Source of the DNA: Myxococcales bacterium
Lineage (GTDB): Bacteria; Myxococcota_A; Polyangia; Haliangiales; Haliangiaceae
Length of the DNA stretch: 64,000 nucleotides
Direction: 5' to 3'
Assembly (NCBI GenBank): GCA_016717005.1
Contig: JADJUF010000001.1
Location: forward strand, 992,001 to 1,056,000
Each line of letters starts with the position of its first letter. The stretch's first letter is position 1. The notes beneath the pieces were generated by a model, which saw nothing but the letters and a program-made list of their open reading frames with translations, was not told the DNA's origin and ran no database searches. Shown one piece after another: positions 38,949 to 47,646 of this stretch. Made by a program: the position numbers and the translations under genes.

Positions 38949-40661
38949 ATGAAGGCAACGCTCGCGATCTTGCTGGTGACGGTGGTGGGCCTGGGCGCCT
39001 GTGGCGACGACGGGGGCACGGGCGACCTCGACGCGGGCGTCGACGCCGCGATCGACGCCCGGCTCGAGGGCTTCGACTCGCCCGACGACAGCTGCCCCGG
39101 CGCGGCGCACTGCGCGACCGCCGGCGACGGCACGCTCGCGGTCGGCGCCGCCAAGCGGATCTTCACGCCGACGATCGTCGAGACCTGGACCGACGAGGAC
39201 GGCGACGGCGAGTACGACAACGGCGAGCCCTACGTCGACGCCAACGGCAACGGCGTGTTCGACGCCTACTGGCTGTTCGGCGGCGGCCGCGCCGCCAACG
39301 GCGTCAAGAGCGACCTCGAGGCCCGCGCGGTGGTGTTCGCCCAGGGCGACACCAAGGTCGCGCTGGTCTACTGCGACGCGATCGGCCTGTTGCTCGGCGA
39401 CATCGAGTCGATCCGCACCGATCCGCGCATCGCCGCCGCCGGCGTCGATCACGTCATCGTCGGCTCGATCCACGCCCACGACGCGGTCGACACGATCGGC
39501 CTGTGGGGCCCGCAGGCGCTGGTGAGCGGCTACAACCCGACCTACAACGCCGCGCTGGTCGACGCCACGGTCGCCGCGGTCGTGGCCGCGGCCGGCGCCA
39601 CCGCGCCCGCGCACCTGGTCATCGCCAAGACGCTCTTGCTCAACGTCCCCGGCGACCCGACCAGCCGCACCGATCAGTGGAACAAGGACATCCGCGATCC
39701 GATCATCTTCGATCCGACGATCACGGTCGCGCGGTTCGTGCGCGCCGACGACCCCGACGCCACGATCGCCACGGTCGTCAACTGGGCCGACCACCCGGAG
39801 ATGTCGGCGTTCGGCCTCGACAACCTGCTGATCTCGTCCCACTACGTCCACTACCTGCGCGACGGGATCGAGCAGGGCGTCGCGCCGCCGTGGCGCGACC
39901 CGATCGCCGGCATCGGCGGCGTGACCGTGTTCGTGCAAGGCGCGCTCGGCGGGCAGATCGGCTCGATCCGCGACGCGCCGGTGCCGGGCCCCGACGGCAC
40001 GCCGATCACCGAGTCGGGCCACCCCAAGGAGGAGGCGCTGGGCACCAACCTCGCGCGCCGCAGCCTCGAGATCCTGCGCGACGAGGGCGAGACGGTCTCC
40101 GACCTGCCGCTGTCGTACCGCACCGCCAGGTTCCACGCGCAGATCAACAACACCGGCTTCCAGGTGGCGTTCATCATCGGCCTGCTGGCCCCGCACCCGC
40201 TGGCCGGCTACGACCCCGAGCAGCCGATCGGCCCCGGCAACGAGCCGTGGATCCCGATGCGCGCGACCTACCTGCAGGTGGGCCCGCTGGCGATCATCAC
40301 CGCGCCCGGCGAGCTGCACCCCGAGCTGTGGGTCGGCGGCTACGACGGCTCGTGGTCGTGGGGCTGGCCGATCCTCGACACGACCAAGCCCAACGCGCCC
40401 GATCTGTCGACCGCGCCGATGCCGCCGTACCTGCGCGACGTCGTGCTCGCGAACCCGGGCGTGCGCTACCCGGTGCTGGCCGGCCTGGCGATGGACTACT
40501 GCGGCTACATCGTCCCGGCCTACAACTACGTGCTCAACAGCAACTCGCCGTACATCGACGAGGCCGACGGCGATCACTACGAGGAGACCTACTCGCTCGG
40601 CCCCAACGTCGAGCGCCACGTCGTCTACCCGCTGCTGGAGCTCGCCGGCTGGCGGCCGTGA
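38949..40661 (+). CDS. neutral-ceramidase-like lipoprotein with Asp-rich calcium-type loops
   Basis: 570 residues. Signal peptide with lipobox (VGLGAC). After a Gly/Asp-rich linker, residues around 79-102 hold DEDGDGEYDNGEPYV and DANGNGVFD, loops like those of calcium-binding EF-hand or dockerin-type repeats. The rest resembles neutral/alkaline non-lysosomal ceramidases: KVALVYCDAIGL, a zinc-like HVIVGSIHAHDAVDT, and NWADHPE. Substrate may be a sphingolipid or another lipid amide on the cell surface. Sphingolipids occur in some Myxococcota, which makes the call plausible but unproven. Confidence 0.7.
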   Translation: MKATLAILLVTVVGLGACGDDGGTGDLDAGVDAAIDARLEGFDSPDDSCPGAAHCATAGDGTLAVGAAKRIFTPTIVETWTDEDGDGEYDNGEPYVDANGNGVFDAYWLFGGGRAANGVKSDLEARAVVFAQGDTKVALVYCDAIGLLLGDIESIRTDPRIAAAGVDHVIVGSIHAHDAVDTIGLWGPQALVSGYNPTYNAALVDATVAAVVAAAGATAPAHLVIAKTLLLNVPGDPTSRTDQWNKDIRDPIIFDPTITVARFVRADDPDATIATVVNWADHPEMSAFGLDNLLISSHYVHYLRDGIEQGVAPPWRDPIAGIGGVTVFVQGALGGQIGSIRDAPVPGPDGTPITESGHPKEEALGTNLARRSLEILRDEGETVSDLPLSYRTARFHAQINNTGFQVAFIIGLLAPHPLAGYDPEQPIGPGNEPWIPMRATYLQVGPLAIITAPGELHPELWVGGYDGSWSWGWPILDTTKPNAPDLSTAPMPPYLRDVVLANPGVRYPVLAGLAMDYCGYIVPAYNYVLNSNSPYIDEADGDHYEETYSLGPNVERHVVYPLLELAGWRP

Positions 40662-40686
40662 GGCGCTGAGCTGCGGCGCTGGTCAC

Positions 40687-40934
<248 letters not shown>

Positions 40935-40950
40935 TTACGCTCTCGGCCCC

Positions 40951-41142
40951 ATGACGCCCCCGCTCACCTACAAGTTCGTCGAGGTGGCCCCGGTCACCGC
41001 CGAGACCCTCGAGCACGCCGTCAACACCACGGTCGCCGAGGGCTGGGTCCTCGACGGCGTCCGCTTCGTCATGACCGAGGCGTCGAAGCGCCCGGCGATG
41101 GCGTTCGTGAGCTTCGTGCGGCCGACCGACGCTACGGGCTGA
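40951..41142 (+). CDS. DUF4177-like small protein
   Basis: 63 residues. The sequence YKFVEVAPVTAETLEHAVN followed by EGWVLDGVRFVM and MAFVSFVR follows the small DUF4177 pattern: beta strand, helix, E-G-W-x-L, strand. Function unknown. The ATG directly follows a hexamer array with no clear ribosome binding site. Its last 11 bases overlap the end of the convergent gene at 41132. Confidence 0.7.
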   Translation: MTPPLTYKFVEVAPVTAETLEHAVNTTVAEGWVLDGVRFVMTEASKRPAMAFVSFVRPTDATG

Positions 41143-41578
41143 CCGCCGCGCCGGCGTCGTCGCCGATCGGCGCTCCGGCGCCCCGGACGTGGGTCGCGAT
41201 CGCGGCCGCGGCCAGCGCGGCCTCGAGCTCGGTCCAGGTGCCCTGCCGCGCATCGCCGGCGACGGTGACCTCGGCGCCGCCGGCGGCGCGGCAGGCGGTG
41301 ACCGCCGTCGCGATCGTGGCGGGCTGACCGTCGACCGTGATCCCGGCCGCGTCGACCCGGAGCGCGCACCTCGGCGCGGGGGTGGGCGCTGGCTTCGCCA
41401 CGGTGCCGCGGCCCGCGCCACCGCCGAGCCCGCGGCCGCCGCCCCCGCCCACGCCGAAGCCGCCCCGGCAGCGGATCAGCAGCACCGCGATCACCAGCGC
41501 CGCGGCGACGCCGATCCAGAACAGCGCGCGCCGGATGCGGCCGCGCCGGGTCAGGCGCGCCTGGGCCGTCGACGTCAT
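41132..41578 (-). CDS. single-pass periplasmic protein, third gene of the TolQ/TolR-like module
   Basis: 148 residues. The ATG at 41578 overlaps the TolR-like stop (ATGA). A basic N-terminus (RLTRRGRIRRALF) is followed by one transmembrane helix (IGVAAALVIAVLLI) and a Gly-rich linker. The C-terminal domain of about 85 residues (RCALRVDAAGITVDGQP, AEVTVAGDARQGTWTELEAAL) has the strand-helix rhythm of ExbD/TolR periplasmic domains. It is probably a second divergent member, perhaps partnering the TolR-like protein. No family call is firm. Confidence 0.6.
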   Translation of the reverse strand: MTSTAQARLTRRGRIRRALFWIGVAAALVIAVLLIRCRGGFGVGGGGGRGLGGGAGRGTVAKPAPTPAPRCALRVDAAGITVDGQPATIATAVTACRAAGGAEVTVAGDARQGTWTELEAALAAAAIATHVRGAGAPIGDDAGAAVSP

Positions 41579-42144
41579 GGGATCACCTCCGGGGTCGTGG
41601 GCTCGACGATCACCGCCAGGGCCTGCTGCCCGCGCTGGCACCGCGCGATGTCGCGCTGCAGCCCGGCGACCAGGGCCACCGGCAGCTCGGCCAGCGCCGC
41701 CGCAGGGGCGATCACGATGACGTGCTCGGGCAGCGCCGTCGCGCCCAGCGCGCGCGCGACCACGGCGCACACCTGCGCCGCCGGCGCGCGATCGCCCAGG
41801 TAGGCCAGGCCGACGTCGCGGTCGGCGACAGCCTCGAGCAGCGGCGCGCCGACCGGGCGCACGCCGTCGGCCGCCTCGAGCTCGATCAGCGTGCCGTCGG
41901 CGGCGATCCGCACCGCGACCAGCGGCGCACCCTCGAGCTGGCGCGCGACCGTCGCCACGGCGGCGCGGCGCAGCGCCGCCAGGGTCGGTGAGGTCGCCGG
42001 CGGCGCGACCACCTCGGGCGCAGGCGGCGGCGCCGGCTTGGCCGCGCCGCGGGCGCTCGCGGACACCAGCGACGCGAACACCAGGATGAACAGCACGTCG
42101 AGCAGCGACGTCAGCGCTCCCGGCGCAGGCGCGCGCCGCCTCAC
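41575..42144 (-). CDS. ExbD/TolR-like protein
   Basis: 189 residues. The GTG at 42144 overlaps the TolQ-like stop (GTGA). A single N-terminal helix SLLDVLFILVFASLVSAS carries an aspartate in its middle, the position used for proton coupling in ExbD and TolR. A Pro-rich linker (AKPAPPPAPEVVAPP) and a periplasmic domain with regular strands and helices follow, holding two cysteines (AQVCAVV, IARCQRG). It should form a proton-driven motor with the TolQ-like protein. Confidence 0.72.
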   Translation of the reverse strand: MRRRAPAPGALTSLLDVLFILVFASLVSASARGAAKPAPPPAPEVVAPPATSPTLAALRRAAVATVARQLEGAPLVAVRIAADGTLIELEAADGVRPVGAPLLEAVADRDVGLAYLGDRAPAAQVCAVVARALGATALPEHVIVIAPAAALAELPVALVAGLQRDIARCQRGQQALAVIVEPTTPEVIP

Positions 42145-42698
42145 GCGGGCGCTCCACCGGCGCGGCGCCGCGCGTCCCAGGCCTCGACGTTGCGATCGCA
42201 CGCGTCGACCCAGGCGTGCAGCTTCACGCCGAAGATCGACGACAGCACGATCGAGTAGGCCAGGCCGGCGACCGTGGTCCACACCGCCAGCGCCAGCGGG
42301 CCGAGCAGCGCGGTCACGTCGTCGCCGGTCACCGCCAGCGACAGGCCCAGGCCCAGGACCGTGCCGAGCAGGCCGAGCTGCCGCAGCAGATCGACCCAGA
42401 ACGCCAGCGCCGGCTCGACCCGGAACGCCCGGAGCTGCCACGCGCGCACCTGCCGCGCCGCCCACGCCGGCTCGGTCGCGACCACGACCGCGTGGATCTC
42501 GTCGCGCAGCGCCTCGAGCTCGAGGCCGGTGCCGCGCCCGGCCGACGGTGAGTCGACCAGCTCGAGCCCGAGCTGCTCGGTGACCGCGCGCACCCACCGG
42601 AGCTCGCCGCGCAGGTGCAGGGCCGATCCCACGAAGACGATCGTGATGATCACCAGCATCAGGGCCGTGAGCCCCCAGCCCTGGACGAACGCGGACAT
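42141..42698 (-). CDS. MotA/TolQ/ExbB-type proton channel protein
   Basis: 185 residues from the ATG at 42698. Three hydrophobic helices are placed as in ExbB: LTALMLVIITIVFVGSAL near the N-terminus, LLGTVLGLGLSLAVTG and WTTVAGLAYSIVLSSIFGV near the C-terminus. The LRQLGLLGTVLGLGLSL block matches the family's third-helix signature. It is short because the cytoplasmic domain is reduced. Three coupled genes follow one another (channel, TolR-like, third). It powers an unknown envelope process. Confidence 0.8.
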   Translation of the reverse strand: MSAFVQGWGLTALMLVIITIVFVGSALHLRGELRWVRAVTEQLGLELVDSPSAGRGTGLELEALRDEIHAVVVATEPAWAARQVRAWQLRAFRVEPALAFWVDLLRQLGLLGTVLGLGLSLAVTGDDVTALLGPLALAVWTTVAGLAYSIVLSSIFGVKLHAWVDACDRNVEAWDARRRAGGAPA

Positions 42699-42804
42699 CG
42701 CGCCTGCATGATAGTGCATCCGCGCGGGCGCCGCGCCCGGGTCGCCGCCGCGATCGTGGCCGCGGCCGGCCACGGCGGCGCCGCGGCCGTGCGATGACGT
42801 CGCC

Positions 42805-44331
42805 ATGACCGTCGCCGATCCCGCCACGACCCACTTCGACGAGCTGATCATCGGCGCGGGCATGGCCGGGCTGACGGTCGCGAGCCTGCTGGCCGCCGAC
42901 GGTCGCAAGGTGCTGGTGGTCGAGGCCCACGACACGCCCGGCGGCTACGCGCACACCTTCGCGATGGGCGCGTACCGGTTCTGCGCCCAGGTCCACTACA
43001 TCTGGAACTGCGGCGAGGGCGAGCCGGTGCACGAGCTGCTGCGCCGGCTCGGCCTGGCCGAGACGGTCCGGTTCCACCGCCTCGACCCCGAGGGCTTCGA
43101 CCACGTCGTCGTCGCCGGCGATCGCTACCGCATCCCCAACGGCCTCGAGAAGTACCGCGACCGCCTGCTGCGGCGGCACCCCGAGGCGGTCACGCCGCTG
43201 CGCCGCTACTTCGAGATCATCATGGGCCTCGGCCGCGAGCTCGATCGGCTGCCGCCCAAGATCGGCTGGCGCGAGCTGGTCACCGCGCCGGTGCGGTTCC
43301 CGTACCTGCTGCGGCACCAGCGGTGGACGCTGCAGCGCCTCTACGATCACCTGGCGATGCCGCCGCGGCTGCAGGCGGTGCTGGCCGGCCAGGCCGGCGA
43401 CTACCTGTTGCCGCCGGCCGAGGTGTCGCTCGTGCTGCACGTCGCGCTGGTGCGCAGCTACGACCGCGGCGCGTACTACCCCGAGCATCACTTCCAGCAC
43501 CTGATCGGCAGCATCGCCGACTCGATCAGCGCGCGGCCCGGCTGTCACGTCGAGCTCGAGACGCCGATCACCCGCATCGAGGTCGCGGGCGGCAAGGTCA
43601 CCGGCGTGATCGCCGCCGACGGCCGCCGCTTCACCGCCGACCGCTACGTCTCCAACGTCGATCCGCAGCGGACCGTCGCGATGATCGGCCCCCACCACCT
43701 GCCGACCGACTACGTGCGCCGCCTGACCTACGCCTACTCGTCGGGCACGTTCACGCTGTACCTGGGCGTACGCGGCCTCGACCTGCGCGACCACGGTTTC
43801 GGCTCGTGGAACGTGTGGCACTACCCCGACGACGATCTCAACGCCCAGTACCGCCGGCAGCTGGTCGACGGCAACTGCGACGATCCGTGGCTGTTCATGT
43901 CGACGCCGACGCTCCACACCGACGCGCCCGGCCTGTGCCCGCCCGGCGACCAGATCCTCGAGGTGGCGACCAGCGCGCCCTATGCGCGCTGGGCCGAGCT
44001 GCGCGCGCGCGACCGCCGGCGCTACAACGCCGAGAAGAAGCGCATCCGCGATCACCTGCTGGCGCTGGTCGAGGAGCGCTACGTCCCCGGCCTGCGCGAG
44101 CACCTGGTCATGCGGGTCATGGGCACGCCCGCCACCAACGCCCGGTTCTGCGGCGCGCCCGAGGGCAACGCCTACGGCGCCGCGCTGACCCCGCGCCAGG
44201 TCGTGCAGGCTCGCGTGCCGACCGAGACCCCGCTGGCCAACCTGTGGCTCGCCAACGCCACCGCGGGCTTCCCCAGCGTCGCCGGGACCGTCAAGGTCGG
44301 GATGGATCTGCACCGCCGCCTGGCGCGGTGA
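42805..44331 (+). CDS. FAD-dependent CrtI/CrtISO/RetSat-type oxidoreductase
   Basis: 508 residues from an ATG. The N-terminal ELIIGAGMAGLTVASLLAADGRKVLVVEAHDTPGG is the Rossmann loop plus second strand typical of carotenoid desaturases and isomerases. The C-terminal NLWLANATAGFPSVAGTVKVG is the matching FAD-binding end. Between them lie RFCAQVHYIWNCGEGEPVHELL and a VELETPITRIEVAGGKV strand, more like CrtISO/all-trans-retinol saturase than bacterial CrtI. Substrate unknown. No carotenoid genes are near. It is divergent from the TolQ-like operon. Confidence 0.85.
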   Translation: MTVADPATTHFDELIIGAGMAGLTVASLLAADGRKVLVVEAHDTPGGYAHTFAMGAYRFCAQVHYIWNCGEGEPVHELLRRLGLAETVRFHRLDPEGFDHVVVAGDRYRIPNGLEKYRDRLLRRHPEAVTPLRRYFEIIMGLGRELDRLPPKIGWRELVTAPVRFPYLLRHQRWTLQRLYDHLAMPPRLQAVLAGQAGDYLLPPAEVSLVLHVALVRSYDRGAYYPEHHFQHLIGSIADSISARPGCHVELETPITRIEVAGGKVTGVIAADGRRFTADRYVSNVDPQRTVAMIGPHHLPTDYVRRLTYAYSSGTFTLYLGVRGLDLRDHGFGSWNVWHYPDDDLNAQYRRQLVDGNCDDPWLFMSTPTLHTDAPGLCPPGDQILEVATSAPYARWAELRARDRRRYNAEKKRIRDHLLALVEERYVPGLREHLVMRVMGTPATNARFCGAPEGNAYGAALTPRQVVQARVPTETPLANLWLANATAGFPSVAGTVKVGMDLHRRLAR

Positions 44332-44336
44332 CGCCG

Positions 44337-44638
44337 GAGCCGGAACCGGAACCGGAACCGGAGCCGGCGTCGGAACCGGAACCGGTGCCGGAGCCGGTGC
44401 CGGAGCCGGTGTCGGAGCCGGACCGGAGCCGGAGCCGGTGTCGGAACCGGAACCCGAGCCCGAGCCGGAGCGGAACCGGAACCGGAGCCGGTGTCGGAAC
44501 CGGAACCGGAGCCGGTGTCGGAACCGGAACCCGAGCCCGAGCCGGAGCCGGAACCGGAGCCGGAACCGGAGCCGGAACCGGAGCCGGTGTCGGAACCCGA
44601 GCCGGTGCCGGAGCCCGAGCCGGAGCCGGAGCCGGTGT
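44337..44638 (-). repeat. CCGG-phased hexanucleotide array (array 4)
   Basis: About 300 bases of GGAGCC, GGAACC, GGTGCC, GGTGTC and GAGCCC hexamers on the plus strand, filling the 320-base gap between the CrtI-like stop and the stop of the convergent 923-residue protein gene. There is no other feature in this gap. On the strand of the minus gene the units read GGCTCC/GGTTCC. Confidence 0.9.
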
Positions 44639-44651
44639 GGACTCTGGGGCC

Positions 44652-47423
44652 CTACGGCGCCGGCACGCCGGCGTCGGGCTCGGCGTCGGGCGCGGGCAGC
44701 GGCGTCATCGACGGCAGGCTCAGGGTGTAGCGCTGGGCCTTGGGGTTGGCCGGCAACGTGACGCCCTTGCAGACCGCGGCGAGCTTGTCGAGGTTGGCCT
44801 GGACGCGATCCATGAGCTGGCGGTCCATCAGGCTGCCGGTGATCGGGATCGCGCACACGCTGTAGCTGCCGGGCATGAGCTCGTCGAAGGTCGGGAACGT
44901 CGCCGTGCCCAGCCAGATCTCCATGCCGGCGGCGCCGCCGGTCGCGGCGCCGTTGGAGGCCAGGAACGCGTCCATCAACTGCTTGCCGTTGGTGGCCGCG
45001 AACGCGCCGCGCATCAGCAGCAGCCACGCGGCGTTGACGGTGGCGCCGGGCTCGGCCTCGACCTTGACGGTCAGCGCGACGTCGCCGGCCGGGATGTCGA
45101 TCGACGCGTCGGTCGGCCGGCCCTCGATCACCGTCACGGTGCGCGACGCGCTGACCGCCGACATCATCGACGTCTGCATCGCCTGGACCGAGGTCGGGCC
45201 CTCGGGCACCTTGTCGAGCACGAACTTGCCGTCGGCGCCGCTCTGCACGAACACCGCCTGACCGCTCGAGCCGATCGGCGCGGCGTTGACCGTGGCGCCG
45301 CTGACCGGCTGGCCCTTGCGGGTGACGGTGCCGACCAGCGAGCCGTAGCCGCGCACGGTCAGCTTCAGGTCGGTGACGTCGACGGCGCCGCGCGGGACCT
45401 CCATCGACAGGCTGCGGCCGCGGCTGGCGTGCTCGGCGATGATCAGACCGCCGTCCTTGGAGATGCCGCGCACGGCGAAGGCGCCGTCGGCGTCGGTGGT
45501 CGCGCTGCGGATGCCGGCCTGGCCCGAGGCGTCGGGATCGGCGGCGATGGTCTTGCCGTCGCCGAAGAGCATCTTGCCGACCAGCACCCGCGCGCCCTCG
45601 ACCGGGGCGCCCTTGCCGTCGACCACGCGGCCGGTGACCTTGCGCCCGGCGGTGACGGTGATCGCGCCGACGTCGGTGATCTCGCCGTCGGTCACCACCA
45701 GGTCGCCCTTCACGAGCTCGGCGAAGTCGGGGCCGGTGACGCGCAGATCGAACCGGCCCGGGTTCATGCCGCCGAGCTCGAAGCGCCCGTCGCGGGTGGT
45801 CACGCGGTGCTCCCAGCCCGCGGCGACGATCGCCAGGCTCGGCGCCTTGCCGGTGTCGAGGACGATCGTGCCGCGCAGGCCGCCCGGGGTCGGCAGCACC
45901 AGGCGCACGTCGGTGGCGCCGGCGCGGACCGAGGTCGAGCCGGAGCCCCAGGCCGCGCGCTCGCCGTGGCCCTCGCGCGACGCCGCCAGCCGGTAGCTGC
46001 CGTCCTCGAGCCCGCGCAGCACGAACCGGCCGCCGCCGTCGGTGGTGGTCGCGGTCGACGACGCGAGGATCAGGTCGCTGCGGCTGCGGTCGTCGGCCAG
46101 GAAGTCCGGCACCGCCGACACCGAGGCCTCGGGCACCGGCGCGCCGGCGCGGTCGACGACGATCCCGGCGATGCGACCGGCCTGATCGAGCACCAGCCGG
46201 AGGTCCTTGCGGTCGGGCGTGGCCGCGAGGTCGACGTCGGAGATCTTCGAGGCGGCGACCTCGGACTCGGCGCGGATCCGCACCGGCGCCCGCGGCAGCC
46301 CCTCGACGACGAACTGGCCGCGGTCGTCGGCCGCGGCCTGGCGGTTGACCATGTCGTTGGACCACTCGGTGCCGCTGACCCGCACGGTCGCGTACGGCGC
46401 CGGCGCGCCGTCGCCGTCGACCACGGTGCCGGCGAGGCGCCCGGCCGCGGCCAGCACGATCCGCACGCCGGTCGTCGGGCGATCGTCGGCGACGGTGACC
46501 AGCGGGCTGGTGCCGGGCGCGTGGGCCTCGTCCTTGGCGGCGAGCCGGTACGAGCCCGGCGCTACGGTCGCGATCGCGAACTCGCCCTTGGCGTCGGTCG
46601 TCACCGCGGTCCGCTCGCCCGAGGTGAACTCCCAGCTCGACGCGTCGCGCGGCCAGACCTTGGCCCCGGCGACCGGCGCCCCGCCCTGGTCGACGACCGT
46701 GCCGCTGACCGCGACGCCGCGCCGGAGCGCCAGGACGATCTCGACCTGGCGCTGGGTCTTGCCGATGACCGCGGTCCCGGTCGCCGGCGCGTAGCCGGGC
46801 GCGGTCGCCGACGCCACCGTCCAGCCGTCGTCGACGCCGGTGAACGTGGCCACGCCGGCGGCGTCGGTGGTGGCGGTCGGCTCGGTGATCGACGCCAGCG
46901 TGACCACCGCGCCGGCGACCGGCCGGGCGTCGGCGCCGTCGCCGTGGACCGTGACCTTGACGGTGGCGCCGAGGCGCAGCCGGATGATCACCGGCTCGGC
47001 GTCGGCCGCGACCCGGGTCGAGACCGGCCCGCCGACGAGGTCGCCGCGACGCGCGCCGACCGCGTAGGTGCGACCGAGCAGCTTGTCGAACGCGAACGAG
47101 CCGTCGGCCTCGGTCGTGACCTTGCGCAGCGGCGCGGACGAGACCCACACCTCAGCGCCAGCCACCGGGTGATCGAGATCGTCGAGCACCTGGCCCTCGA
47201 GCAAGAGCGGCCCCGCGGGATCGGCGTCGCGCGCCAGGATCGGCGCCGGGCCCGACGGCGCCTCGGGCTGGGCCTGGGACGGCGTCCGCGGCGCCGCGGT
47301 CGGCGCGGCGGTCGGGGCCGGCGGCGGGGGCGGCGCATGGCCGCGGCGTCCGAAGGCGAACCACACCACCACCGCCACCCCCGCGAGCGCCAGGCCGATG
47401 AGCGCGAGCGTCTTCTTGGTCAT
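44652..47423 (-). CDS. large envelope protein with serial carboxypeptidase-regulatory-like domains
   Basis: 923 residues. An N-terminal helix (TLALIGLALAGVAVVVWFAF) anchors it; a Pro/Ala linker follows. From about residue 70 there are some eight to nine consecutive beta-sandwich units with the same pattern, G-x-V-x-D-x-x-G-x-P-V-x-G-A-x-V, then DADGSFAF or similar and Y-x-L-x-A/R. These are carboxypeptidase-regulatory-like (CarboxypepD_reg) repeats. The last 150 residues differ and hold two cysteines (SVCAIP, AVCKGV). Likely a long extracytoplasmic rod or adhesin-like scaffold. Confidence 0.82.
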   Translation of the reverse strand: MTKKTLALIGLALAGVAVVVWFAFGRRGHAPPPPPAPTAAPTAAPRTPSQAQPEAPSGPAPILARDADPAGPLLLEGQVLDDLDHPVAGAEVWVSSAPLRKVTTEADGSFAFDKLLGRTYAVGARRGDLVGGPVSTRVAADAEPVIIRLRLGATVKVTVHGDGADARPVAGAVVTLASITEPTATTDAAGVATFTGVDDGWTVASATAPGYAPATGTAVIGKTQRQVEIVLALRRGVAVSGTVVDQGGAPVAGAKVWPRDASSWEFTSGERTAVTTDAKGEFAIATVAPGSYRLAAKDEAHAPGTSPLVTVADDRPTTGVRIVLAAAGRLAGTVVDGDGAPAPYATVRVSGTEWSNDMVNRQAAADDRGQFVVEGLPRAPVRIRAESEVAASKISDVDLAATPDRKDLRLVLDQAGRIAGIVVDRAGAPVPEASVSAVPDFLADDRSRSDLILASSTATTTDGGGRFVLRGLEDGSYRLAASREGHGERAAWGSGSTSVRAGATDVRLVLPTPGGLRGTIVLDTGKAPSLAIVAAGWEHRVTTRDGRFELGGMNPGRFDLRVTGPDFAELVKGDLVVTDGEITDVGAITVTAGRKVTGRVVDGKGAPVEGARVLVGKMLFGDGKTIAADPDASGQAGIRSATTDADGAFAVRGISKDGGLIIAEHASRGRSLSMEVPRGAVDVTDLKLTVRGYGSLVGTVTRKGQPVSGATVNAAPIGSSGQAVFVQSGADGKFVLDKVPEGPTSVQAMQTSMMSAVSASRTVTVIEGRPTDASIDIPAGDVALTVKVEAEPGATVNAAWLLLMRGAFAATNGKQLMDAFLASNGAATGGAAGMEIWLGTATFPTFDELMPGSYSVCAIPITGSLMDRQLMDRVQANLDKLAAVCKGVTLPANPKAQRYTLSLPSMTPLPAPDAEPDAGVPAP

Positions 47424-47499
47424 CGCGCCCCGAGCTAAGCACGATCAGGACCACGGCGAACCAGCCGAAAGAGCAGGCTCGCCCACATCGCCGCCGGCC

Positions 47500-47543
47500 T
47501 GCGACCGCCCTGGGACGGTCGCACCCGCGGTCGCATGCGACCG
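47500..47543. promoter_or_regulatory. four TGCGACCG half-sites in a divergent intergenic region
   Basis: The octamer TGCGACCG or its complement occurs at 47500-47507, 47516-47523, 47528-47535 and 47536-47543. The last two form a perfect 16-base palindrome CGGTCGCATGCGACCG. The first two form a stem with an 8-base loop. The site lies between the divergent starts of the 923-residue protein (47423) and marR (47647). It may bind a dimeric regulator or fold as hairpins. Confidence 0.55.
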
Positions 47544-47598
47544 GCGTAACCCCGGCCGCGGCCGCGGCGTCCAAGCCTGCACGAATAAATTTCTCATT

Positions 47599-47638
47599 CA
47601 ATATATTGCTGCATGTCGAACTATGCTTAGTGTCGAAC
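47599..47638. promoter_or_regulatory. AT-rich operator/promoter candidate upstream of marR
   Basis: A rare AT-rich patch (47581-47610) in this genome holds the perfect palindrome CAATATATTG (47599-47608), followed by two direct repeats TGTCGAAC (47614-47621 and 47631-47638) 17 bases apart. MarR-family proteins typically bind AT-rich palindromes at their own promoter, so autoregulation is likely. I could not fix a -35/-10 pair. Confidence 0.55.
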
Positions 47639-47646
47639 CTACGACC

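Noticed and set aside
41575..47148. 1857-residue reverse-strand ORF
   Set aside because: Only its last part is the TolR-like gene; the rest is out of frame with the 923-residue protein and antisense to the CrtI-like gene.
43323..47438. 1371-residue plus-strand ORF
   Set aside because: Shadow of the CrtI-like gene and of the 923-residue gene, running through a hexamer array.
47601..47627. Sigma-70 promoter for marR
   Set aside because: TATATT and TATGCT candidates exist but no -35 element with proper spacing; only the operator-like repeats are reported.
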